Shown: positions 17,641 through 26,616 of the stretch, piece after piece
Layout: each line of letters opens with the position of its first letter
How positions within the stretch are numbered: the stretch's first letter is position 1
Origin: Rosistilla carotiformis
GTDB lineage: Bacteria > Planctomycetota > Planctomycetia > Pirellulales > Pirellulaceae
Assembly: GCF_007753095.1 (NCBI RefSeq)
Contig: NZ_CP036348.1
Location: forward strand, 992,001-1,056,000
Direction of reading: 5' to 3'
Length of the DNA stretch: 64,000 nt
Program-made: the position numbers and the translations under genes
The notes under the pieces: generated by a model
Told to the model about the DNA's origin: nothing
The model's database searches: none
What the model saw: only the letters and a program-made list of their open reading frames with translations

Positions 17641-19785
17641 TTATTGAACCTTCAAGTGAAGGCTTGGAACTTTGTCGACTTGGTCGGACTCTTTGGAGAA
17701 GAACATTGTATTCTGCGCCGCCTTGCTGTGGCTGACCACGACAAAAGTAACCTCAGAATCGGGGAATCCGGTCAGGAACGCATCGAGTTCGTCTCCAAAG
17801 AAACGGACGTTGTCGTTGGACTCGTTGGCCATTCGACCTTCGGTGTTGTCGATGACCGTGCTACATAAATACTTCGCTTTGCCAAGATTGTTGGCCGTCG
17901 GTGCATTTTTCCAATTTAAAGCCCCCTCCCCTTTTTCCACCCATGAAACGGCCTGTGACGCGTCGAAACCGTAGAGACGCAATTCTTGCTTCGCTGTAGC
18001 GCCCCCTTTTAACGCCAAACTAACGACCGCGTCTTGCAGACTGTTCATCGGATGTTGCCATTGACTGAGGTCAAATCTTAGATAAACGTACTGCAGCGGG
18101 CCGTCGGATTTCTCGGGCAGCAGCGTCGACAATGAATCCAGTTCGCCGCGCGGCGTGTCGTCGCCGCGTACCACGGTTGTGTCCGCGCCATTTCCGGTTC
18201 GGGTTGTGATCTGTTGGAATCCGGATAAGGAACCATTGGAGTAATTGGCGGCAATCGAAATCTGAGACTCCGCTTGCGAGACCTGTTTGTCATCGACGGT
18301 CGTCAAACGCAGGAACACGGCGTAGCGTCCCGGGGTCAGATCTTCGCTTCCAAACCGAGCCAACATCTCCAATGATTTTCCCGATTGAGGAATTCGCACG
18401 CCCGCGATCCGCATCGGAAACATCGTCGCCGGACGTTCGTTGCCACCCGATTCGGGCTTCAAGAAGACGCGGATCTGAGCAGCGATCGCGGCTTTACCCG
18501 CTAGGATTGCTGGATTCTTCGCACGGCTGGAGGCTGTGTTGACAAGGCGGAATCGGACCAATGCCGGTTCGCCCGCCAGAATGCGCGTCGACTCCAACGT
18601 GACCGCTTCGATTTGCAAGGGCTGCAGCATCTCCGCCGTTACGACAACCGGTGCCGTGCGATCGGGAGTCGTTGGGGCAACGGCAACGTTCGGTTCAGGA
18701 AGCGGTTCTTCCGGTTGGGGACGGAAGATAAAGATTCCAGCGACGAGCGCGAGTATTCCCGTAGCGATCGCCGCCGCGATCAGGGGAGTTCGCGAGCGAC
18801 GTTGTTTTTTCGTTCGCAGTGTGCGTGTCGGTGGTTCAGGTTGAAAATCGATCGCGATTTCTAACGACGGACTGTCCGTTTCCTGGGCATGCGTTGCCGG
18901 ACCCGGCGGCGGCGATTCGTCGGCCAGTAATTTCAGTTCTTCCAACAGCGCGTCGGCGCTTGCCGGTCGATCTTTGGGTTCTTTGGAGAGCAGACGGTCG
19001 ATCAGGTCGGACAGTCCAGGCGGGACATGTTCGGCAAATTCCGACAGCGGACGCGGCGAATGCGCCGTGATCGCAATCAGCATCATTCCTACGTTGGAAT
19101 ATCGGAAGGGCAGCATCCCGCCACACATCTCGTATAGCACGATCCCTAGACTGTAAAGGTCGGATCGGTCATCGACAGGTTCATCGGCAGCCTGTTCGGG
19201 GGAAAGATAGCCCGGCGTACCCACGACCGCGCCGCGCCGCGACAGCGTGTCGACCGGACCGGTCATCGCTGCTAAGCCGAAGTCCAAGATCTTCGGACGT
19301 CCCTTTTCCGATTCGATCCAGATGTTCGCCGGCTTGATATCGCGGTGCACGATTCCTTGCTTGTGCGCGGCGCCGAGCCCGCGTGCGATCTGGCGTCCGA
19401 GCGCGATGATCTGTTTGATGTTGAACTTGTAGCCTTTTCGTAACACCTGTTCCAGCGATTGCCCCTTCAATAACTCCATCGCTAAGAAAGGGGTGTTGTT
19501 CTGTTCATCGACTTCGAAGATCGTCGCCACATTGTCGTGATGAACGGCTGCCTGAGCGCGGGCCTCGCGGACAAATCGCTCGCGGGCGTTCTTGGATGCT
19601 GCGATCCGTTGGCTCATCACTTTTAAAGCGACTTTACGTCGTAAACGCTGATCCTCCGCTAGAAAGACCTTTCCCATCCCTCCCTCGCCGATCAGCTCCA
19701 AGATGCGATACGACCCTAGCCGACCAATCTCATCGGGCAGTTCGGGAGGCGACAAAAATGAGTAATCTTGGGAGCGCGTGCTCAT
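17641..19785 (-). CDS. Membrane Ser/Thr protein kinase with an extracytoplasmic sensor/carbohydrate-binding-like region
   Basis: 714 residues. Kinase domain about 26-288: glycine loop GEGGMGKV (33-40), Lys55 in VALK, catalytic loop HRDIKPAN (147-154, Asp149), DFG at 168-170, PGYLSPEQ at 191-198. All catalytic residues are present. A proline-rich linker and a basic stop-transfer-like stretch (RTKKQRRSR) precede one transmembrane helix at about 334-354. Residues 360-714 are outside: a beta-rich segment with RFRLVNTASS, then a DNRLRE/carbohydrate-binding-module-like domain (YVYLRFDLSQW, AVVSLALKGG, WVEKGEGALNWKNAP, VTFVVVSHSKA). The kinase likely senses a surface ligand and phosphorylates cytoplasmic partners. 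It is the first gene of a pair with the sigma-like protein and lies just upstream of the MMPL-PKS block. Confidence 0.9.
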   Translation of the reverse strand: MSTRSQDYSFLSPPELPDEIGRLGSYRILELIGEGGMGKVFLAEDQRLRRKVALKVMSQRIAASKNARERFVREARAQAAVHHDNVATIFEVDEQNNTPFLAMELLKGQSLEQVLRKGYKFNIKQIIALGRQIARGLGAAHKQGIVHRDIKPANIWIESEKGRPKILDFGLAAMTGPVDTLSRRGAVVGTPGYLSPEQAADEPVDDRSDLYSLGIVLYEMCGGMLPFRYSNVGMMLIAITAHSPRPLSEFAEHVPPGLSDLIDRLLSKEPKDRPASADALLEELKLLADESPPPGPATHAQETDSPSLEIAIDFQPEPPTRTLRTKKQRRSRTPLIAAAIATGILALVAGIFIFRPQPEEPLPEPNVAVAPTTPDRTAPVVVTAEMLQPLQIEAVTLESTRILAGEPALVRFRLVNTASSRAKNPAILAGKAAIAAQIRVFLKPESGGNERPATMFPMRIAGVRIPQSGKSLEMLARFGSEDLTPGRYAVFLRLTTVDDKQVSQAESQISIAANYSNGSLSGFQQITTRTGNGADTTVVRGDDTPRGELDSLSTLLPEKSDGPLQYVYLRFDLSQWQHPMNSLQDAVVSLALKGGATAKQELRLYGFDASQAVSWVEKGEGALNWKNAPTANNLGKAKYLCSTVIDNTEGRMANESNDNVRFFGDELDAFLTGFPDSEVTFVVVSHSKAAQNTMFFSKESDQVDKVPSLHLKVQ

Positions 19786-20235
19786 CCGCGTTTTAGGTTG
19801 ATCGAGATCGGGACGCTTGCCGTTGCGTAGGGCATCAAATCACCAGACTAAGCCCCGCACCTGCCCTGTTCAACGGTAGAGATGCTCTGCCGGAGTAATT
19901 CTTCCGGTGGCCTCCCTCTTGATTGGACTCCGCTCGATCGTTCTCCTCTCGTAATCGGCTGGGCATCGTCGATCCGATCATCACGGCAGCGTCTGGACCG
20001 GTGTCGTCGGGCGAGCTCTTCGGGCGTGCCAGTTAGATCGCTCAGGCGGCTCGTTCAACCTGCGGTAATCCAGCCAGCCAAGCCTAAATGTGTGTCGCTT
20101 TAAGAAAACGTTGTTGTTTGGTCGGCATGGATTATGGCAATATCTCCCGTCCCGGTCGCGATCGTTGGAAACGTTGGTTCAGCCGACCGTCGCACCGCTC
20201 GACTACTTGCGTCTTCGGCCGCAGCCGAGAATTTC
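19786..20235. other. 450-bp gap without a supported gene
   Basis: Lies between the MocR-type gene (ending at 20236, minus) and the kinase start (19785, minus), so it should carry the kinase promoter. Open frames starting near 20088-20134 run into and across the MocR gene and are shadows of it. I see no RNA gene and no strong hairpin. Confidence 0.5.
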
Positions 20236-21633
20236 TCAAATCGCATTGGGCTCGGTTTGCAGGGCGCCCCAGAGCGCTTGGATCGCAAGCTCTGTCTCCT
20301 GCAAACTCGCCGCTCCGCCAAGGCAGACTCGGAGCGCTTCGGGAGCTTCGATATCGACGCAGAAGCGATCCGATGCCACCACGCCCAACGCATAGCCGCG
20401 CATCCAATCGACAAGGTGGGCCCGAGTCCAGGGTTTTTCCAGACGGATCCAGGCGTGAAAAGCATGTTCATCGGTTTGCACGATATCGGCCGGCAGGTAG
20501 CGTTTGAGCAACCGCTGTCGCGCCCGGGTCGACGATCGCACCGATGCCAGAACGGCGTCGGCCAGTCCCGATTCAATCCAATGAGTTGCCAAGGTGGCGC
20601 AGACCGGCGACGCCATCACGGAAACCGCTCGCAGCGCCGACAGCACGCCGCTGGCCCGTTGGTCGCGTGGGGCAACCAGATACGCGATCCGCAACCCCGG
20701 TGCCAAACACTTGGCTAACGTCGTCACGTAGAATGTGATCTCGGGGGCTAGCGCGGCAAACGGCGGTGGACCGGCTGTCGGCAGCATCCCGTAAGCATCG
20801 TCTTCGATAATTGCGATCCCATGTTTGCGAGCGACCTGCACGATCTCGCTGCGGCGCTGGATCGGCATCGTTTCAACCGTTGGATTGCGAAGCGTTGGAT
20901 TGAGGTAAACCACACGCACCCGATTTTCCCGGGCCGCTCGATCGAGCGCCGCTGGCAACATCCCGTGAGCATCTCCAGGCAGCCCCATCAAGCGGCGGCG
21001 CAGCGTCGATGCGACTTCTTTGATTCCCGAATACGTGATCTGATCGCACCCGATCACGTCGTCGGGCGATCCGATCTTAGCGACAATCGCTCCCAGCGCA
21101 ACATGCGCTCCTGCCGTCACGTAGACAGCTTCGGGACCGGCATCGATCCCACGATTCGACAGCCACCGGATCGCTGCGGCGCGATCGCGCATCGATCCGC
21201 CCAGCGGTTGGTATCGTAACACCGAAGGCATCGATTCGGAAACCACGTGAAATGAATCGGCGATCGCCGTCAGCACATCGGGATCGGCGACATCGGGCGG
21301 TTGATTCATCGATCGATCCGCGAGATCAAATTGTCGGCCGACACGGGTCGGTTGCGGCGAACTGCGGCGGACAAACGTCCCCGCCCCGACTCGAGCTTCG
21401 ACCAGCCCGCGTCGCGCCGCTTCGGAGTACCCGCGGGCGACTGTGGTCACGTCCAAATTCAAGCGTTTGGCAAGCGTCCGTTGCGTCGGTAAATGGTCGC
21501 CACCTCGCAACCTCCCGTCTTGAATATCGGCAGCGATCGCTTCGGCCACAGCCAAATAGATCGGGATGTCTGCGCGCTCGACATCGGGCAACCAGTCGTC
21601 TCGTCGCTGCGATGTTTTGTTCTTCACAACCAT
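20236..21633 (-). CDS. MocR-type (GntR-HTH plus class I aminotransferase) regulator or aminotransferase
   Basis: The ATG at 21633 gives a 465-residue protein; a start at 21705 would add 24 residues of doubtful value, and a GAGAGAGG stretch sits close to the inner ATG. Residues about 20-85 form a winged helix: IPIYLAVAEAIAADIQDG, GDHLPTQRTLAKRLN, DVTTVARGYSEAARRGLVE and GAGTFV, typical of GntR. The rest is a PLP fold type I domain: VYLNPTLRNPT, IIEDDAYGML (PLP-ring Asp), and TLAKCLAPGLRIAYL (Schiff-base Lys). MocR proteins are mostly PLP/amino-acid-responsive transcription factors. It is divergent from cysI, which is the usual arrangement for a regulator and its target; control of the PKS locus is less likely given the kinase genes between. 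Confidence 0.85.
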   Translation of the reverse strand: MVVKNKTSQRRDDWLPDVERADIPIYLAVAEAIAADIQDGRLRGGDHLPTQRTLAKRLNLDVTTVARGYSEAARRGLVEARVGAGTFVRRSSPQPTRVGRQFDLADRSMNQPPDVADPDVLTAIADSFHVVSESMPSVLRYQPLGGSMRDRAAAIRWLSNRGIDAGPEAVYVTAGAHVALGAIVAKIGSPDDVIGCDQITYSGIKEVASTLRRRLMGLPGDAHGMLPAALDRAARENRVRVVYLNPTLRNPTVETMPIQRRSEIVQVARKHGIAIIEDDAYGMLPTAGPPPFAALAPEITFYVTTLAKCLAPGLRIAYLVAPRDQRASGVLSALRAVSVMASPVCATLATHWIESGLADAVLASVRSSTRARQRLLKRYLPADIVQTDEHAFHAWIRLEKPWTRAHLVDWMRGYALGVVASDRFCVDIEAPEALRVCLGGAASLQETELAIQALWGALQTEPNAI

Positions 21634-21884
21634 CCCTCTCTCGAACCCGTGAACGCCAATTGGCCAGAATTGCGTGGCTCCTAGACTAGATGAATAGCCA
21701 TTCAATCGCTAGCAGATTCTGTGTTGTAAATCGCAACCAAAGTGAACGTTTCACCGATTAAGTTACAATTGCGCGGTTGATTTGCCTATTGATTGACTGC
21801 ATCCAAAAGGTCGATTGAATGGATTGCTAACGATCTGCCAAAGCTAGATTGACGGGGCGGCTGCGGTGGGGCATTACTACTTTC

Positions 21885-23693
21885 ATGAGCACCCATTCAC
21901 CCGATCCGACTGCGACTTCCAAGCCCAAACTGACCCGCGATGAACAGATCAAGGCGGACAGCCAATATCTCGCTGGAGAGATCGCCCAAGAGTTGGCCGA
22001 CGAATCACCGAGCTTTGGGACCGAGACGCTGAAGCTGCTGAAGTTCCACGGCACCTACCAACAGGACGACCGCGATCAACGCAGCGTGCTCCGCAAACAG
22101 GGAAAGGAGAAGGCGTTCTCGATGATGGTCCGCTGCCGGATTCCTGGCGGTCGGTTGACGGCGCGACAGTTTCTTGCACATCTGGATATCTGTGACCTTC
22201 TGGGCAATTCGACCATGAAGATCACCACGCGTCAGACGATCCAATTGCATGGTGTCGTGCGACGTGACTTGCAGCAAACCATTCGCAAGATCAACGCAAT
22301 CGGATTATCGACACTCGCTGCCTGCGGCGATGTCAATCGCAACGTGATGTGCTGCCCTCGCAAGCAAAACGATCCCGTCCATCGCGAACTCCAACGCCTT
22401 GCGGATGCCTTGGCTGTCTCGCTCGCTCCGCAAACATCCGCTTATCACGAACTGTGGGTCACCGACGTACAAACGGGGGAACGCATGTTCGCATCCCATA
22501 CTCCCAGCGATCCGTCGGGGGATGAAAGCGATGGCGGAGCGGAGGCAACATCAAATGTCGAGCCGCTGTATGGGCCGACCTATCTGCCGCGAAAATTCAA
22601 ATGTGGGATCGCATTGCCAGCGGACAACTGCATCGATATCTACACCCAAGACCTTGGCTTCCTGGCAGTCGTTCGCGACGGACGCGTGATCGGATACAAC
22701 GTGTTGGTCGGGGGCGGCATGGGGACCACGCCCAGCCAAAAGAAGACCTATCCAGCGGTTGCCAAACGGCTGGCGTTCTGCACCGCGGAACAAGCTGTCG
22801 ACGTAGCGAAAGCTGTTTTGATCGTGCAACGCGACAATGGGGATCGAAGCGATCGAAAGGTTGCCAGGATGAAATATCTTGTCGACCGCTGGGGAATCGA
22901 AACGTTTCGCCAGCATGTCCAGCGTCTGCTCAACTTCCCGTTGGGCGATTGCACCGAGGATGATGTCCAGGACGTCGACGATCACATGGGCTGGCAAGCT
23001 CAAGACGATGGGCTCTTCTCTTACGGGTTGAGCATCGAAAACGGGCGAGTCAAAGATCAAGCCGCCAAGCAACTGAAAACCGGGCTGCGAGAGATCGTCA
23101 ACTATCTAGGAACGGAGGTTCGTTTGGCGGGGAACCAGAGCCTGATCTTCTGCGACATCCGCACCGACCAACGCCAACGCATCGCCGAGATCCTGGTTGC
23201 CAATGGGATTCGCCCGACCGAAGAGGTAAGCATGGCGCGACGGTACGCGATGGCTTGCGTGGCACTTCCGTCGTGTGGTTTGGCGATTACCGAAGCCGAA
23301 CGGCGACTGCCTAGATTGATCGACGACCTGGAACGCGAACTCGCACGTCTGGGGCTGTGTGCCAAGCGGTTCACGATCCGCATGACCGGTTGCCCCAATG
23401 GATGTGCCCGCCCCTACGTCGCCGATATCGGCTTGGTTGGCAAAGCGGTCGATCGCTACACGATCTACGTTGGCGGAACCTTGCTTGGAACGCGGTTGGC
23501 TTTCAGCTATCGCGACATGGTCGCCGCCTCGGACCTGGTGCCTCAGTTGGTCCAGCTGTTCACCGCCTACAAACATCACGCCAGCGATGGCGAAAGCTTG
23601 GGCGATTTCTGTAATCGATTCGGTGATGGGCTCGCGGCGATCGTTGACGACACCGCGGCGGGGCCAACTGTCGACGGGCCTACATCGATTTAA
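21885..23693 (+). CDS. cysI: Assimilatory sulfite reductase hemoprotein subunit
   Basis: I chose the ATG at 21885 (602 residues); a TTG at 21849 would add an unlikely dozen residues. The protein has both ferredoxin-like and siroheme/Fe4S4 halves. LKFHGTYQQDDRD and MVRCRIPGGRLT near the N-terminus and TTRQTIQLHGV are typical sulfite reductase segments. The cluster ligands are Cys458 and Cys464 (CVALPSC) and Cys503 and Cys507 (CPNGC). The enzyme reduces sulfite to sulfide for cysteine synthesis, with siroheme and a [4Fe-4S] cluster. A nitrite reductase role is less likely because of the length and the LKFHGTYQQDDRD segment. No flavoprotein partner (cysJ) is in the window, so electrons may come from ferredoxin. 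Divergent from the MocR-type gene. Confidence 0.9.
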   Translation: MSTHSPDPTATSKPKLTRDEQIKADSQYLAGEIAQELADESPSFGTETLKLLKFHGTYQQDDRDQRSVLRKQGKEKAFSMMVRCRIPGGRLTARQFLAHLDICDLLGNSTMKITTRQTIQLHGVVRRDLQQTIRKINAIGLSTLAACGDVNRNVMCCPRKQNDPVHRELQRLADALAVSLAPQTSAYHELWVTDVQTGERMFASHTPSDPSGDESDGGAEATSNVEPLYGPTYLPRKFKCGIALPADNCIDIYTQDLGFLAVVRDGRVIGYNVLVGGGMGTTPSQKKTYPAVAKRLAFCTAEQAVDVAKAVLIVQRDNGDRSDRKVARMKYLVDRWGIETFRQHVQRLLNFPLGDCTEDDVQDVDDHMGWQAQDDGLFSYGLSIENGRVKDQAAKQLKTGLREIVNYLGTEVRLAGNQSLIFCDIRTDQRQRIAEILVANGIRPTEEVSMARRYAMACVALPSCGLAITEAERRLPRLIDDLERELARLGLCAKRFTIRMTGCPNGCARPYVADIGLVGKAVDRYTIYVGGTLLGTRLAFSYRDMVAASDLVPQLVQLFTAYKHHASDGESLGDFCNRFGDGLAAIVDDTAAGPTVDGPTSI

Positions 23694-23759
23694 TGCAGCA
23701 GTAAACGGCAGCAAGTCTCTCCACGGCTCGCTTCCTTTCGGATAACTCAGGAGCAAACA

Positions 23760-23963
23760 ATGGAACAACTAAAAGGTTTGTGGCGCGACACGAAATACTT
23801 GTGGCTCGGGTTTGCGTTTGCCAGCGTCGCATTTGCTGCGTTCGGATCCTGGTACCACCTGGCCCTGATCCCCTGCCTGCCCGTCTGTTTCACCTATTTC
23901 GCATGGATGCGGTACGACGAAAACGGCAAACCCAAAAACGATTTCAACGGCGCCGACCATTAA
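23760..23963 (+). CDS. Small two-helix membrane protein following cysI
   Basis: 67 residues with an AGGAG ribosome-binding site about 8 nt before the ATG. Two hydrophobic segments (about 14-31 and 33-50) are separated by a short turn with GSWYH; the N-terminus is WRDTKY and the C-terminal tail (RYDENGKPKNDFNG) is hydrophilic. I do not recognise a family. It starts 66 nt after cysI on the same strand, so it may be co-transcribed with it and act at the membrane, but no function can be assigned. Confidence 0.6.
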   Translation: MEQLKGLWRDTKYLWLGFAFASVAFAAFGSWYHLALIPCLPVCFTYFAWMRYDENGKPKNDFNGADH

Positions 23964-24098
23964 CCAGTGGTTGATAGCCCGCGGAATGGCGTCGACGCTC
24001 GCTTCGTGGGAGCGTCCGGATGCCTGGCGATGCCGTTATTCGCAGTTCTCCGTCGCGTGGGCGTTTCGGACCGACCGAGCGGCAGTTATTATCGATAC

Positions 24099-26387
24099 AT
24101 GGAAGTATCATCAGAACTCGCAGATGCGATCGTACGTTATGTTCACAGTCCCGAATATCGACCCTGCAAGGCGAAGCAGATCATGCAGGCGTTGGAGTTG
24201 GAGGACGAGCAGTATCGCGAAGTCCGCCGCACGGTGAAGTGGCTCGTCCTGCAAGGACAACTCGACTACGCATCGAACCATCTCGTGATTCCCCCCGGTG
24301 AGGCGCATGCGGCGAAGCGGCGGCAGAGTTCTCCGATGGTCCGGGGGATCTTTCGACTCGCTCAAGCTGGCTTTGGCTTTATCCGCCAAGAGGGGACCGG
24401 CGAACAAGCGGCTCCGCTGGAGGACGTCTTTGTTCCCGAACCTTATGTCGCCGACGCCTTCGACGGCGACTTTGTCGAAGCTCGCTTGATGACGAACCGT
24501 TCGCGATCGCGCGGTGGGATGGAAGGCCACATCGAACGGGTGATCAAACGCGCCACGCGGCAGTTTTCAGGAACGTTCCGCAAAAGCGGGGAAGAGAATC
24601 TCGTCCTCTTGGACGGCACGCATCTGAAGCATCCGATCTCGGTCGGCGACACTCGAGGGCTGCCGCTGAAGAACGAGGACAAAGTGGTTGTCGAAGTCGT
24701 TCAGTTCCCCGAACGCGATGGCAGCGGCGGCCAGGGCGTGATCATGGAGGTGTTGGGAAGCAGCAAAAATCCGGCTGTCGATACGATGGCGGTGATGCGG
24801 CAATACGGTTTGCCCGAAGAGTTCCCCGAAGAAGTGATGGCCGCGGCGCGGGAACAAGCCGACAAGTTCGACGAATCGATTCCGGCCGACCGCCGCGATC
24901 TCACCGGTCTACTGACGTTGACGATCGATCCGTTTGATGCTCGCGATTTCGACGATGCGATCTCGCTGCAGGAGATCGAAAACGATCACTGGCTGCTGTC
25001 GGTTCATATCGCCGACGTTTCGCACTTCATTCCTGAAGGATCGATCCTGGACCAGGACGCCAAGCAACGCGCGACCAGCGTCTATCTGCCCGACCGCGTC
25101 GTGCCGATGATCCCCGAGATCATCAGCAACCACTTGGCCAGCCTGCAGCCCGATCGGGTTCGGTATGCGAAGACTGTCGAAATCGAATTCACATCCGGCG
25201 GTGCGGTTGTCGCCACGCAGGTCTACAACAGCGCGATCCGCAGCGATTGCCGTCTGACCTACGAACAGGTCGATCAGTTCTTAGAAACCCCCGATGTGAT
25301 GCGGCAAAAGCTGGGGGATTCGATCTGCGATCTGTTGCAGCGGATGCACACGTTGGCGATGAAGTTACGCGCTCGCCGCATGGAACAGGGCTCTCTGGAA
25401 ATGGACCTGCCCGAGATCAAGATCGATCTCGATTCCAACGGCAAGGTCCGCGGTGCGCATCTGGTCGTCAACACCGAAAGCCACCAGGTGATCGAAGAGT
25501 TTATGCTCGCGGCAAACCAAGGCGTTGCGACTTGGTTCGACGACATGAAGCTGGATTTCCTGCGCCGCATCCACCCCGCTCCCGAGCGCCGCAAGTTGCG
25601 ACAGTTGGCTCAATTCCTGAAAGAGCTCGGCATTCCTGGGGACGACTTGGAGAACCGCCACGCGGTCCGCCGAGTCTTGAAGTCGGTGAAGAAAACGCCG
25701 CTGGACTACGCGGTGAATTACGCCGTCCTTAAAGCAACCAACAAAGCGATCTACGGTCCGCATCGCGAAGGGCACTACGCCTTGGCGATGGATCACTATT
25801 GCCACTTCACCAGCCCGATTCGCCGTTATCCCGACCTCACGATCCATCGGATGGTGCAGAAGCTAACCGAAGGGAACAAAAATCCCAGCGATCCGATGCC
25901 GGTGCTGATCCGCATGGGCCACCACTGTAGCGATCAAGAGAAGAATGCCGAGGCCGCGGAACGCGAATTGATCCGCATCAAGCTGCTGCATCATATGAAT
26001 AAGAACATCGGGCAAACGTTTGAGGCGGTGGTGACGCGCGTGCATCCCGACGGACTGTATGCCCGCGGGATCAAGATGCCCGCCGAAGGTTACATCTCGA
26101 TCGATAAACTGCCACCGGACAACTATCGTTTCGAACGCAAGGGGCACCGCTTGGAAGGCTTCCGCGAAGGGAACCAGTTCCGGCTGGGCGATCGAATCGT
26201 GGTCAAGATCGATAAAGTCGACATGCAGGCCCGCGAGCTGTTTTATGGACTGGTCGGCAGAGAGGCTGGCAAGGCACCCAAACACCAGTTGAAAAACAGA
26301 GCCAAACCCAAGACTGCCGCAGGAAAGCGATACGACAAAGCTCGCGTGAAAAAGAAACTGAAACAGAATCAAAAACGAAAGCGTTAA
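24099..26387 (+). CDS. rnr: Ribonuclease R (RNB-family 3'-5' exoribonuclease)
   Basis: The ATG at 24099 (MEVSSELADAIVRYVHSPEY) gives 762 residues; the open frame extends upstream to 23967 but that part reads as intergenic DNA. Domains in order: winged-helix N-terminal domain (PCKAKQIMQALELE, YREVRRTVKWLV), cold-shock domains (RGIFRLAQAGFGFIR), the RNB catalytic domain with TIDPFDARDFDDAISL (metal-binding aspartates) and SPIRRYPDLTIHRM, then an S1 domain (FEAVVTRVHPDGLYARG) and a Lys-rich tail, as is usual for RNase R. It degrades structured RNA in mRNA turnover and rRNA/tmRNA quality control. RNase II is less likely because of the winged-helix domain and basic tail. Confidence 0.93.
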   Translation: MEVSSELADAIVRYVHSPEYRPCKAKQIMQALELEDEQYREVRRTVKWLVLQGQLDYASNHLVIPPGEAHAAKRRQSSPMVRGIFRLAQAGFGFIRQEGTGEQAAPLEDVFVPEPYVADAFDGDFVEARLMTNRSRSRGGMEGHIERVIKRATRQFSGTFRKSGEENLVLLDGTHLKHPISVGDTRGLPLKNEDKVVVEVVQFPERDGSGGQGVIMEVLGSSKNPAVDTMAVMRQYGLPEEFPEEVMAAAREQADKFDESIPADRRDLTGLLTLTIDPFDARDFDDAISLQEIENDHWLLSVHIADVSHFIPEGSILDQDAKQRATSVYLPDRVVPMIPEIISNHLASLQPDRVRYAKTVEIEFTSGGAVVATQVYNSAIRSDCRLTYEQVDQFLETPDVMRQKLGDSICDLLQRMHTLAMKLRARRMEQGSLEMDLPEIKIDLDSNGKVRGAHLVVNTESHQVIEEFMLAANQGVATWFDDMKLDFLRRIHPAPERRKLRQLAQFLKELGIPGDDLENRHAVRRVLKSVKKTPLDYAVNYAVLKATNKAIYGPHREGHYALAMDHYCHFTSPIRRYPDLTIHRMVQKLTEGNKNPSDPMPVLIRMGHHCSDQEKNAEAAERELIRIKLLHHMNKNIGQTFEAVVTRVHPDGLYARGIKMPAEGYISIDKLPPDNYRFERKGHRLEGFREGNQFRLGDRIVVKIDKVDMQARELFYGLVGREAGKAPKHQLKNRAKPKTAAGKRYDKARVKKKLKQNQKRKR

Positions 26388-26616
26388 CCGCATCGACCTT
26401 GGCAAATCCGCGATTCCTTGGGAGATGTCATTCGGCGTGCGATCGCGCGGAGGTTTCCTTGGGATGGTGAACCATCACAGCAAGGTGGACTTGTCGAAAC
26501 GCAAAAACTGATTCGCCCTGCGGCATCGATGTAATTGCATCGGGACCGCGGAGGATGCATGATAGGTTTCCCGCCTTTCCTGCTTTCCTCCGTTTTCTCG
26601 ATTGAAGAGTGCTGTG

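Noticed and set aside
20088-20718. Several open frames at the 3' end of the MocR gene on both strands
   Set aside because: They overlap the coding region of the MocR-type protein in other frames and continue into intergenic DNA; considered shadows.
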